Of a stretch of 64,000 bases of DNA, positions 44,554 to 53,046 are shown one piece after another. The notes below the pieces were generated by a model. That model worked only from the letters and a program-made list of their open reading frames with translations, did not search any database and was not told where the DNA came from. Each line of letters starts with the position of its first letter. Positions within the stretch are counted from its first letter, which is position 1. A program made the position numbers and the translations under genes. Location: positions 1 to 64,000 of the forward strand of contig CANFDS010000003.1 of NCBI GenBank assembly GCA_947445525.1, read 5' to 3'. This DNA is from Actinomycetota bacterium. Its GTDB lineage: Bacteria; Actinomycetota; Thermoleophilia; Gaiellales; Gaiellaceae.

Positions 44554-45609
44554 TCAGCGCGGACCGCGGCGACGCACGAACGTCGGCTCCGGCCTCGGGT
44601 CACGCAGTGCGCGCCGCTTCGTCTCGGCCCGCTCGTCGTTGGCCTCGAGCTCGTCGCGGAGCTGCCGGAAGCTGACCACCCGTGCGAGCGGAAGCAGGCC
44701 GGCCTCGACCGCGCCGAGCACCGCGCAGCCGGGCTCGCTCTCGTGCCGGCAGTCGGGGAAGCGGCACTTCTCGACGAGCGTGACCACGTCGGCGAATGCC
44801 TCGTCGACGCCTGCCTCGCTCTCCCACAGCTGCATCTCGCGCATCCCGGGCGTGTCCAGCACGACACCCCCGCCGGGAATCCGGAAGAGCTCGCGGGTCG
44901 TCGTCGTGTGCCGGCCCTTGCCGTCGGCGCGCACCTCTGCGGTGCGCTGCACCTCGGAGCCGAGCAGCACGTTGAGCAGCGTCGACTTGCCGACGCCGGA
45001 CGAGCCGAGCAGCGCCACCGTCCGGCCCGGCGCCAGGTACGAGCGGATCTCTTCCAGGCCCTCGCCGGAGCGGGAGGAGAGCAGGTGCACCGGGGTCTCG
45101 GAGGCCACCGCGACGGTGGCGGCGAGCGCCAGGGCGCGCTCACGATCACCGTCGAGATCGACCTTGCTGATGATGATCGCCGGCCGGGCGCCGCTCTCGA
45201 GCACGAGCGCCAGGTAGCGCTCGAGCCGGCGCGCCTTGAGGTCGTCGTCGAGCGACGTGACGACCAGGACGACGTCGACGTTGGCCGCCACCACCTGCTC
45301 GCGCATCGTGTCGCCGGCCGCCTTGCGCACGAACACGCTGCGGCGCGGCAGGACGGCGCGCACGGTCGCCTTGCCGTCGGCGCGCAGCTCGGCGGCGATC
45401 CAGTCACCCACGGCGGGCCGCCGCACCCGGTCGGAGCGCAGCGAGCGCGGCGCGTCGGCGAGCAGGTCACCCTCGGCCGTCGAGACGGCGTACCCGCCAC
45501 GGTGCTGCGCGATTACCCGTCCGGGCGCGAGCCCGCGCGCCGCGAACGGTGCGAACGCCTCAGCGACCGCAGCATCCCAGCCGAGCTCGTCGAGCACGGT
45601 GCTGCTCAC
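44554..45609 (-). CDS. rsgA: Ribosome small-subunit maturation GTPase
   Basis: 351 residues. N-terminal OB fold (PAVGDWIAAE), circularly permuted GTPase: ISKVDLDGD (G4), GSSGVGKSTLLN (G1), DTPGMREMQLW (G3), and the C-terminal zinc site CRFPDCRHESEPGC. It checks late 30S assembly. The tail is basic (ETKRRALRDPRPEP). Preceded by a small coiled-coil gene with 12 bases between. Confidence 0.94.
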   Translation of the reverse strand: MSSTVLDELGWDAAVAEAFAPFAARGLAPGRVIAQHRGGYAVSTAEGDLLADAPRSLRSDRVRRPAVGDWIAAELRADGKATVRAVLPRRSVFVRKAAGDTMREQVVAANVDVVLVVTSLDDDLKARRLERYLALVLESGARPAIIISKVDLDGDRERALALAATVAVASETPVHLLSSRSGEGLEEIRSYLAPGRTVALLGSSGVGKSTLLNVLLGSEVQRTAEVRADGKGRHTTTTRELFRIPGGGVVLDTPGMREMQLWESEAGVDEAFADVVTLVEKCRFPDCRHESEPGCAVLGAVEAGLLPLARVVSFRQLRDELEANDERAETKRRALRDPRPEPTFVRRRGPR

Positions 45610-45621
45610 GCGACGGGCGCC

Positions 45622-45975
45622 TCAGCGGGGTCGATCGGGTGCCTCCCGGTCTGCCTCGACGAGGCGGAGCCGGTGCTCCAGCTGCGCGAGCCGGAGCTCG
45701 AGCTCGGCGAGCTCGGAGCGCCCGGCCAGCCCGAGCTGGCCAACCAGCCCGTGCAGGCTCTCACCGGCGCGCTCGCCGACACGGGCTGCGTCGCCGCGCC
45801 AGCGTCCCCGCACCTCCTCGATCACCTCGCGGACGTCGGCCCGGCGTGCCGAGCCGCGCTCTGCAAGCGCGTCGGCGAGCTCGTCTGCCCGCTCCGCCGT
45901 CAGGCTGGCGGCGCCCAGGCCCGCCAGCGCGAGTCGTCCGATCGCGTCGCGCAGAGAGCTAGCGGGCTCGTCCAT
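45622..45975 (-). CDS. Small coiled-coil protein (phasin-like)
   Basis: 117 residues from the ATG at 45975. Helical throughout: AERADELADALAERG, RADVREVIEEVRG, and a C-terminal heptad-like run ELAELELRLAQLEHRLRLVE. This recalls the poly(hydroxyalkanoate)-granule-associated/phasin-like proteins, but no function can be assigned. Its start overlaps the end of secDF by 17 bases, so it is probably expressed with that operon. Confidence 0.7.
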   Translation of the reverse strand: MDEPASSLRDAIGRLALAGLGAASLTAERADELADALAERGSARRADVREVIEEVRGRWRGDAARVGERAGESLHGLVGQLGLAGRSELAELELRLAQLEHRLRLVEADREAPDRPR

Positions 45976-48900
45976 GCGGCCTCGAACTGCGGCGCTGCCG
46001 CCGCCGCTCGCGCTTGGCCTCGTCATCCTCGCCGGCCACCGTCGGCGCAGCCGTCGCTCCCCCCGCGGGGGACTCATCGACGGACTCGGCCAGCGCGGCC
46101 TCGATCACGGCGTCGGGCGTCGCGAACATCGGCGTGTCGGTGCTGGTGCGCTTCGCGATCTTCGCGGCTGCTGCGTCCGCCTCGGCCTCGGCCAGGATGC
46201 GCTCGCGGTCGCCTGCGTCGGTCGGCCGGTCGAGCGCCCGCTTGCGCTTCCACTCCGGCTCGCGCTCCTTCCAGATCGTGAGCAGCGGCGCTGCGATGAA
46301 GATCGACGAGTAGGCACCCGCACCGACACCGACCAGCAGCGCGAAGGCGAAGTCCTGCAGCGTCGCCCCACCGAAGAAGAGCAGCGCGGCGACCGGGAGC
46401 AGCGTGATGAAGGTCGTCGCCAGCGAGCGGCGGACCGTCTCCCAGAGCGAGACGTTGACGATCTGGGCGTACGACGATTTCAGCATGATCGGGGTGTTCT
46501 CTCGGATCCGGTCGAAGATGATGATCGTGTCGTAGATCGAGTAGCCGAGCACGGTTAACAGCGCGGCGACCGTCGACGACGTCAGCTCTCTCCCCGACAA
46601 CGAGTAGATGCCGATGGCGATCAACAGGTCGTGGACGAGAGCGATGATGATCGGCATCGAGTACTTGAAGTCGAAGCGGATCCAGATGTAGATGACGATC
46701 AGCAGCAGTGAGACGATGACGGCCCAGATGGCCAGCCTCGCTATCTGCCGGCCGAAGCTCTCGGACACGTTGCGGACACCGAGCGACTGCGCCTTGACGT
46801 TCTGCACGAGCAGCGCCGAGAGACGCGTCTGGGAGTCGCCCTTGAGCGCCTTCGTCCTGACCTGGAAGCTCGTGTAGTTGCCGTTCGTGGCCACACCCCG
46901 GCCCTGGATCACCGCACTTGCATCGCCGACGGTCTTGGCCTGGGCGCGCACCGTTTCAATCGAGGTCGGCGCCGCCGTCTTGAACGTGATCTGGGTGCCG
47001 CCCTTGAAGTCGATGCCGAGGTTGAGGCCGCGCACACCGAGCGAGACGATGGCGATCAGGACGATCGTCCCGGAGAGCGCGAACCAGACGTAGCGCTTGC
47101 GCATGAAGTCGATGTTCAGCCACTTGCCGCGCTGGACACCGGCGGCGCCCATGAAGCGCGGGCTGTCGAACCAGCGGAAGCCGGAGAGCAGGCCGAGCAT
47201 GGCGCGCGTCGCGGCAACGGCGGTGACGAGCGAGATGACCGTACCGATGAACAGCATCAGCGCGAAGCCCTTGACGCCGGCGGTCGCCACTGCGAAGAGG
47301 ACGAGGGCCGTGATGCACGTCACGACGTTGGCGTCGACGATCGTGTTGAAGCCCTTCTGATAGCCGGTCTGGATGGCAGCGCGCACGGTCTTCCCGGCGC
47401 GCACCTCTTCCTTGATCCGTTCGAAGATGACCACGTTCGCGTCCGCGGCCACGCCGATCGTGAGGATGATGCCCGCGAAGCCCGGCAGCGTCAGCGTGAC
47501 CCCGAAGAGCAGGATCGCGCCGTACAGCAGCACGCCGTAGATGGCGAGGCCGAGCACCGCGATCACGCCGAGGAAGCGGTAGAAGAGCAGCAGGAAGAGG
47601 ATGACCAGCAGGATGCCGCCGATCGCGGCCTTGACGGCCTGGTTCAACGAGTCCGCGCCCAGCGTCGCCGAGACGTCGGTGCGCTCGACCTGGATGAAGT
47701 TCACAGGCAGGGCGCCGGTCTGGAGGACAATCGCGAGATCCTTCGCCTCCGCCGCCGAGCTGATCCCCGTGATCTGGGCGCCGTTGATCGGGTCGATGCC
47801 GTCGGGGTACTGCTCGAAGTCGATCGAAGGGGCCGACTGGACGACGCTGTCCAGGACGATCGCGAAATGCTGGAGGAACGCCTGCGGGTCGGCGCCGCCA
47901 CCGGCCGTGCCGTAGAGCAGCTTGCCGCGCTGGGCCTCGCGCCGCGTGATGTCGTGGAACTTGTCGCCGCCCTTGCCGGTGAACTGCATCAGGACGACCG
48001 GCGCGTTGCTGCTGGGGTCGATGTCCGCGCGTGTGCCCGTCAGGCTGAGGTCCCTACCGGTCATCTCCGGAATCGGCTTCTTGGCGTCCGTCGGCTGGTA
48101 CTTCATCAGGTAGTGGTAGGTGACTCCGGCCGTCGGCGCGACGCCGCCGCCGGGGCCCGGGCAGTAGCGCTGCTGCTCGCCGCAGCTGATGACCTTCATC
48201 TGCTCGGGCAGCGCGAAGATCTTGAGCGCCTCCTTCACTGGCTTCACCGGGGCCGTCGGCTTGACGGGCGCCTTCGGCAGGGCGGCGGCGGTCGCGGCGG
48301 CAGCGCCGGTCGTGCCGGGCTTCGGGTCGGCACGGCGCACCTGCGTGGTGCGGGTGCCGGCAGGTGTGATCGTCGCCGGAGTCGTGGCGGTGCCGATGAC
48401 AGGCGGTGCGGAGGTGTCACCGAGCGACGCCTTCTTACCGGCCTTCTTGAGGGCTGCGTCGTACGCCGCCTTGTCTTTCGTGTAGGCCGCGAGCTTCTTC
48501 GCGTACTCGGCTTGGTCGGTCGTGAACTTCGCACTCGCAGCCTTGAAGTCGGCCTCGTTCTTGGGGCCGAGCGTCGCCAGCTGCTTCTCGAGGGCGGCGC
48601 GTGTGCCCACCGGCCCGGCGACGACCGTCTTGCCCTTAAAGAGGTAGTACTCGCTGGGCTCGCCCTGCTTGGCCTTCGCCTGCACGGGCGCGAGGACGTC
48701 GAACAGCGCCGTGTTTAGCACCGGCTGGCCCTGGATGCTGATCGAGACGCCGCGGACGAGGTCGGCCTCGAGGTCGTACAGCTCGAGCTGCGCGGTCCTA
48801 CCGATGATCGCCGCGGCGCGACCCTGGTCGTGGACGCCGGCCAGCTGGATGACGATCTGGTCGGGCTCCTGCTTGCGGATCTCCGGCTCGGACACGCCGA

Positions 48901-49132
48901 GCTTGTCGACGCGGTTGCGCATGATCGACACCGAGCGGTCGAGGTCCTCGGCCGTCAGCTTGTGACCCTTCGGCGGCACAGCCTTGAGAACGACCTCGAG
49001 GCCGCCCTGGATGTCGAGCCCCTTCGTTACCTGGCGATGCCCGGGCATGCCGGGGATGGCCAGGAAGGCAACCCCGAGCAGGGCCGCCAGGATGACCCCG
49101 ACGAGGGTGAGGTGATTGCGCCGCGTATGCAA
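45959..49132 (-). CDS. secDF: Protein-export membrane protein SecD-SecF fusion
   Basis: 1057 residues. SecD half: TKGLDIQGGLEVVL, VDKLGVSEPEIRKQ, then the transmembrane block starting at AAIGGILLVILFLLLFY with GIILTIGVAADANVVIFERI. SecF half from about residue 680: GLNLGIDFKGGTQITFKT, RFDFKYSMPIIIALVHDLLI and LGYSIYDTIIIFDRIREN. It uses the proton gradient to pull secreted proteins through SecYEG. A Lys/Ala/Pro/Thr-rich insertion of ~110 residues (about 190-300) splits the SecD P1 domain. It follows yajC by 11 bases. Confidence 0.96.
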   Translation of the reverse strand: MHTRRNHLTLVGVILAALLGVAFLAIPGMPGHRQVTKGLDIQGGLEVVLKAVPPKGHKLTAEDLDRSVSIMRNRVDKLGVSEPEIRKQEPDQIVIQLAGVHDQGRAAAIIGRTAQLELYDLEADLVRGVSISIQGQPVLNTALFDVLAPVQAKAKQGEPSEYYLFKGKTVVAGPVGTRAALEKQLATLGPKNEADFKAASAKFTTDQAEYAKKLAAYTKDKAAYDAALKKAGKKASLGDTSAPPVIGTATTPATITPAGTRTTQVRRADPKPGTTGAAAATAAALPKAPVKPTAPVKPVKEALKIFALPEQMKVISCGEQQRYCPGPGGGVAPTAGVTYHYLMKYQPTDAKKPIPEMTGRDLSLTGTRADIDPSSNAPVVLMQFTGKGGDKFHDITRREAQRGKLLYGTAGGGADPQAFLQHFAIVLDSVVQSAPSIDFEQYPDGIDPINGAQITGISSAAEAKDLAIVLQTGALPVNFIQVERTDVSATLGADSLNQAVKAAIGGILLVILFLLLFYRFLGVIAVLGLAIYGVLLYGAILLFGVTLTLPGFAGIILTIGVAADANVVIFERIKEEVRAGKTVRAAIQTGYQKGFNTIVDANVVTCITALVLFAVATAGVKGFALMLFIGTVISLVTAVAATRAMLGLLSGFRWFDSPRFMGAAGVQRGKWLNIDFMRKRYVWFALSGTIVLIAIVSLGVRGLNLGIDFKGGTQITFKTAAPTSIETVRAQAKTVGDASAVIQGRGVATNGNYTSFQVRTKALKGDSQTRLSALLVQNVKAQSLGVRNVSESFGRQIARLAIWAVIVSLLLIVIYIWIRFDFKYSMPIIIALVHDLLIAIGIYSLSGRELTSSTVAALLTVLGYSIYDTIIIFDRIRENTPIMLKSSYAQIVNVSLWETVRRSLATTFITLLPVAALLFFGGATLQDFAFALLVGVGAGAYSSIFIAAPLLTIWKEREPEWKRKRALDRPTDAGDRERILAEAEADAAAAKIAKRTSTDTPMFATPDAVIEAALAESVDESPAGGATAAPTVAGEDDEAKRERRRQRRSSRPHGRAR

Positions 49133-49143
49133 GATCGCTAAGG

Positions 49144-49539
49144 CTAGCCGGACAAGGTGGGGCGCGTGGGAGTGTCGACCGGCTCAGCGTAGTCGGTGTC
49201 GTCCACAACCTCGCCTTCGGCAGCTTCGCGGCCGTCGTCGGCGGCGTCGTCCTCGGCGTCCGCGGAGGGCGACTCGTGCGCAGGCACGACGTTGGCGATC
49301 GCACGGCGTGCGATGCGCATCTCGACGCCCTCGGCGATCTCGATGATGATCGACGTCTCCTCGGGGTCGTTCTCGATCACCGTGCCGTAGATGCCCCCCA
49401 GGGTGATGATCTCGGTGCCGGCGCCGGCAGACTGGACTGCCTGCTGAAGAGCCTGCTGCTTCTTCTTCTGGGGGCGCGCGATAAACCACCACATGCCGAG
49501 CGCCACGGCAGCGAGGACAATCAGGATCGATCCGTTCAT
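49144..49539 (-). CDS. yajC: Preprotein translocase subunit YajC
   Basis: 131 residues. One N-terminal membrane helix (LIVLAAVALGMWWFIARPQ) followed at once by the KKKQQ basic patch, then ITLGGIYGTVIENDPEE and the compact beta domain. A long acidic tail (EDDAADDGREAAEGEVVDD) is unusual for YajC. It forms part of the SecDF-YajC complex. It overlaps tgt by 4 bases. Confidence 0.94.
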   Translation of the reverse strand: MNGSILIVLAAVALGMWWFIARPQKKKQQALQQAVQSAGAGTEIITLGGIYGTVIENDPEETSIIIEIAEGVEMRIARRAIANVVPAHESPSADAEDDAADDGREAAEGEVVDDTDYAEPVDTPTRPTLSG

Positions 49540-50660
49540 CGGTTCTCCTCTGCAGAGCCGCCGAGCAGCCGATCGAGCGCGTCCGCCTTGAAACTGCGGA
49601 ACTCACCGCGCCGGATGGCCTGCCGCGCACCTGCGGTCAAGTCGAGCAAGAACCAGAGATTATGCAGGCTGAGCAGCCTGAGGCCGAACAGCTCGTTCTG
49701 ATTGACCAGATGCCGGAGGTACCCGCGGCTGAACCGGGAGCACGCCGGGCAGCCGCAACGCTCGTCGAGCGGGCCTGGATCGCGGGCCCAGCGGGCGTTG
49801 CGGAGGTTGACCTTGCCCGTGCTCGTGAGCGCCGTGCCGGTGCGGCCGAGGCGGGTCGGCAGCACGCAGTCGAACATGTCGATGCCGCGCTCGATCACCT
49901 CGAGCAGAGCCTCCGGGTCGCCGAGCCCCATGAAGTAGCGCGGCCGTTCGACCGGCAGCAGCGGCGCCGCCCAGCCGACGGTCTCGAACATCGCCTCCCG
50001 CTCCTCCCCGACGGCCAGGCCGCCGAGCGCGTTGCCGTCGAAGCCGAGCGCGGCGATCTCCTCGATCGAGCGCGTGCGCAGCTCCCGGTCGACGCCGCCC
50101 TGGGCGATACCGAAGCGCAGCTGGCCGGGGGCACGCGGCGCAGCGACCTGACGGGCGGCCCACAGCGCGGTGCGGCGCACGGCGTCCTCGAGCTCGGCGC
50201 GCGGCACGCCGGCAGGCGGGCACACATCGAGGCACATCGCGATGTCGGAGCCGAGCGCCGCCTGGATCGCCGCAGCCGACTCCGGCGTGAAGCGGTCGGC
50301 GGTGCCGTCGTACACCGAGCGGAACGTGACGCCGTCGTCGTCGACCCTGATCAGCGTGTGGCGCAGGCTGAACACCTGGAAGCCGCCCGAGTCGGTGAGT
50401 ACAGGGCCGTCCCAGCCCATGAAGCGCTGGATGCCACCGAGCTCCGCGATCACGTCCTCACCGGGACGGAGGTGCAGGTGGTAGGTGTTGCCGAGGACGA
50501 CGTGGGCGCCGGCCGCCCGCACCTCGTCCGGGTGCAGCAACTTGACCGACGCCTTCGTGCCGACGGGCATGAAAGCCGGTGTCGGGATGTCGCCGTGGGC
50601 GGTGCGGATCGTGCCGGCGCGCGCCGCGCCGTCGGTCGCCTCGAGTGTGAAGCAGCTCAC
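49536..50660 (-). CDS. tgt: Queuine tRNA-ribosyltransferase
   Basis: 374 residues. Catalytic LTDSGGFQVFSL with the active-site Asp, PVGTKASVKLL, GLAVGEEREAM, DCVLPTRLGRTGTAL and the zinc site CGCPACSRFSRGYLRH. It exchanges G34 of certain tRNAs for the 7-deazaguanine precursor of queuosine. The start is a GTG at 50660; a longer form from 50699 would overlap queA by 20 bases. Confidence 0.96.
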   Translation of the reverse strand: MSCFTLEATDGAARAGTIRTAHGDIPTPAFMPVGTKASVKLLHPDEVRAAGAHVVLGNTYHLHLRPGEDVIAELGGIQRFMGWDGPVLTDSGGFQVFSLRHTLIRVDDDGVTFRSVYDGTADRFTPESAAAIQAALGSDIAMCLDVCPPAGVPRAELEDAVRRTALWAARQVAAPRAPGQLRFGIAQGGVDRELRTRSIEEIAALGFDGNALGGLAVGEEREAMFETVGWAAPLLPVERPRYFMGLGDPEALLEVIERGIDMFDCVLPTRLGRTGTALTSTGKVNLRNARWARDPGPLDERCGCPACSRFSRGYLRHLVNQNELFGLRLLSLHNLWFLLDLTAGARQAIRRGEFRSFKADALDRLLGGSAEENR

Positions 50661-50679
50661 GGGGCGAGGGTAGCGGTCG

Positions 50680-51621
50680 TCACAGGACGAGCATGGCATC
50701 GCCGAACGAGAAGAAGCGGTAGCCCTCGGCGATGGCGACGCGGTACAGCTCGCGTGTCTCCTCGACCCCGGCGAACGCCATCACGAGCGCCAGCAGAGTC
50801 GAGCGCGGCAGGTGGAAGTTCGTGAGCAGCGCGTCGACGCGGCGATAGTCGTAGCCCGGGGTGATGAACAGCTCGGTGCGGCCGGCGAGCGGGCCGCCGG
50901 CCGCGACCGTCTCGAGCGTGCGCACCGTCGTCGTGCCCACCGCGAGCACGCGCTCGGCGGCCCGGATGCGCTCCCAGGCGGCGGGCAGCACCGCGTAGCG
51001 CTCGCCGTGGATGCGGTGTTCGGCGAGGTCGTCCACCGCGAGCGGGCGAAAGGTGTCGAGGCCGACATGCAGGGTGACCCGCTCGACAGCGAGCCCGGCG
51101 AGCAGCTCCGGCGTGAAGTGGAGCCCGGCAGTGGGGGCCGCCGCCGACCCCTCCTCCCGCGCGTAGACGGTCTGGTAGCGCGCCGGGTCGGCGAGCGGCG
51201 TGGTGATGTAGGGCGGCAGCGGCGTCTCCCCCGTGACGGGGCCGTGCAGGCGCAGCTGCCAGCGCCCCTCGCCCAGCGGCTCGATCAGCTCCACCGGGCC
51301 GAGCCGCTCCCCGGGACGCAGCTTTCCCGAGGGCCGCGCCAGCCCCTCCCACAGCCCCTCCCCCGGGAGCCGCTCGAGCAGCAGCACCTCGGCCCGGCCA
51401 CCACTGGCGCGCGTCAGGTGCAGGCGGGCCGGCACCACCCGGGTGTCGTTGACAACGACCAGCTCGCCGGCCAGCTCGGCGTCGAGCTCGGCGAAGCGGC
51501 GATGGCGGATGGCGCCCGTCCGGCGCTCGAAGACGAGGAGCCGCGACCCGTCCCGCCGGGCCGTCGGCGTCTGCGCGATCAGCTCGGGCGGCAGCTCGTA
51601 GTCCAGCTCGGCCGACTTCAT
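50680..51621 (-). CDS. queA: S-adenosylmethionine:tRNA ribosyltransferase-isomerase
   Basis: 313 residues, slightly short of the common ~345. ELDYELPPELIAQTP at the N-terminus, VVNDTRVVPARL, GEGLWEGLARPSGKL, AAAPTAGLHFTPELL and FHLPRSTLLALVMAF are QueA motifs. It adds the cyclopentene-forming ribosyl moiety of SAM to tRNA, giving epoxyqueuosine. First gene of queA-tgt-yajC-secDF; 26 bases from the divergent coiled-coil gene. Confidence 0.96.
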   Translation of the reverse strand: MKSAELDYELPPELIAQTPTARRDGSRLLVFERRTGAIRHRRFAELDAELAGELVVVNDTRVVPARLHLTRASGGRAEVLLLERLPGEGLWEGLARPSGKLRPGERLGPVELIEPLGEGRWQLRLHGPVTGETPLPPYITTPLADPARYQTVYAREEGSAAAPTAGLHFTPELLAGLAVERVTLHVGLDTFRPLAVDDLAEHRIHGERYAVLPAAWERIRAAERVLAVGTTTVRTLETVAAGGPLAGRTELFITPGYDYRRVDALLTNFHLPRSTLLALVMAFAGVEETRELYRVAIAEGYRFFSFGDAMLVL

Positions 51622-51630
51622 CCGCGCCTC

Positions 51631-51640
51631 ACGTTACCCT
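51631..51640. promoter_or_regulatory. Overlapping divergent -10 boxes between queA and the coiled-coil gene
   Basis: Plus strand TACCCT (51635-51640) stands 7 bases before the ATG at 51648. Minus strand TAACGT (51631-51636) stands 9 bases before the queA ATG at 51621. The two boxes share the central TA. Confidence 0.5.
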
Positions 51641-51647
51641 TCGGCGC

Positions 51648-52091
51648 ATGGAACAAGCCTGGATCGAAAGGGCGAAGGAGCGGCTCGGCCGCGTCTTCGA
51701 TCCCGCAGCCACCGATGCAGCCCTCGAGCGCGCCCGCGACGGGGTCGAGGCACTCGCTCAGGCCGCCGCTGAGCTCGAGGCAACCCTGCCGGGCCGCGTC
51801 GAGGACGCAGTCCGCTCGGGCGTGCACAGTCAGGCCGCGCCGATCGCACGCCAGCTCGCCGAGGTGCGCGGCCTCTCCAACCAGATCATCCGCCGCCTCG
51901 AGCGCCTCGAGACGGAGCTCGTCGCCGAGCGCAACGCGCGGGTCGACGACCTCGCGCTGCTCGTCGACCTGGTCTCCTCGGGCTGGCAGAGCGTCGACGA
52001 GCGCATGGGCCGCATCGAGCGGCACCTCGGTGCGGCGGAGCCGGCTCCAGTGCTCCGCCTTGAGGAGCGCCAGGCCGCCCCGAACGGCTAG
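51648..52091 (+). CDS. Coiled-coil protein of unknown function (phasin-like)
   Basis: 147 residues, almost entirely helical with regular Leu/Ala/Val spacing: ERARDGVEALAQAAAELEAT, IARQLAEVRGLSNQIIRRLE, LVDLVSSGWQSVDERMGRIE. It has no membrane segment. Composition and length resemble granule-associated or methyl-accepting-like coiled coils, but I recognise no family. It is divergent from queA and overlaps the end of the facing flippase gene by 4 bases. Confidence 0.7.
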   Translation: MEQAWIERAKERLGRVFDPAATDAALERARDGVEALAQAAAELEATLPGRVEDAVRSGVHSQAAPIARQLAEVRGLSNQIIRRLERLETELVAERNARVDDLALLVDLVSSGWQSVDERMGRIERHLGAAEPAPVLRLEERQAAPNG

Positions 52092-53002
52092 CCGGGCCGC
52101 GTGGTTGGCGGCGCGGGCGGCGACTCCGGCTGGCGCCGCGCGATCCGCTCCTCGACGGCGAGCGCGACGAGTCCCACCGCGACGGCATACCAGAGCGTCG
52201 CGATCCTGATCAGCACCGTGGCCGCCGCCGCGCCGGCCGCAGTCGTGCGCGACAGCGCACGCAGGAGCCCGGTCATGCTCGTCTCGGCAACCCCGAGCCC
52301 GCCCGGCAGGAACGAGAGCGAGCCGACGAGGTTGCCGAGCGCGTAGGCGACCGCGGCGCTCGCCGCTACGACGTCGAGCCCGAGGCCCTTCACGCAGATA
52401 ATCGCCGCGCCCGCCTCGCACGCCCACGCCGCCGTCGAGACCACCGACATCGCCGCCAGCAGCCCCGGCGTGTGCAGCGCCAGCGCCGTGTCGCGGGCAG
52501 CCCGCACGCGATCTAGCTTTCGCGGCAGCGGCAGGCGCAGCACCGCGAGCACGGCAACCGCCACCAGCAGCCCCGCGAGCACGAGCGGCCAGCGCGACTC
52601 GGCGCCCGCCCACACCGCGGCGACGCCGGCGACGGCGACCGTGCCCAGCACGTCCGTGACCCGCTCCGCCAGCACGACGGGCGCGGAGCGATGCACGGGC
52701 GTCCCGTACGCCCGCCGCAGCAGCACGGACTTCAGCACCTCACCCACCTTCCCCGGCGACAGCGTCATCGAGAAGCCAGCGAGAAAGATGACGAGGCTGC
52801 GACCCGCCGGCACCTCGATGTCGATCCGCCGGAGATACACCTGCCAGCGGGCGAAGCGCAGCAGGTAGCCGACGGACGTCAGGGCCAGCACGGCCGGGAA
52901 CAGCTCCCCGCGGAACCCGGCGAGCGCCGTGCCGAGCTAGCCGAAGTCGGCGTAGAGGCCGAGCCCGACGGCGACCCCGGCCGCCAGCGCGACCTGCCTC
53001 AC
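52088..53002 (-). pseudogene. Lysylphosphatidylglycerol synthase TM-region/flippase-like gene interrupted by in-frame TAG
   Basis: From a GTG at 53002 the frame reads RQVALAAGVAVGLGLYADFG, then TAG (52937-52939, codon 22), then LGTALAGFRGELFPAVLALT and on through the conserved body (RFARWQVYLRR, FLAGFSMTLSPGKVGEVLKS, GNLVGSLSFLPGGLGVAETS) to 52088. The segment before the stop is the usual first helix of the family, so the TAG falls inside a once-continuous gene of 304 codons. Re-initiation at a GTG at 52891 would give 267 residues lacking the first helix. The family flips or anchors lipid-linked substrates. It follows ubiA by 44 bases. Confidence 0.75.
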
Positions 53003-53046
53003 GCGCGCCCGGGCGACGCCGTGGCCTGGCGGTAGCGGGGCCCATC

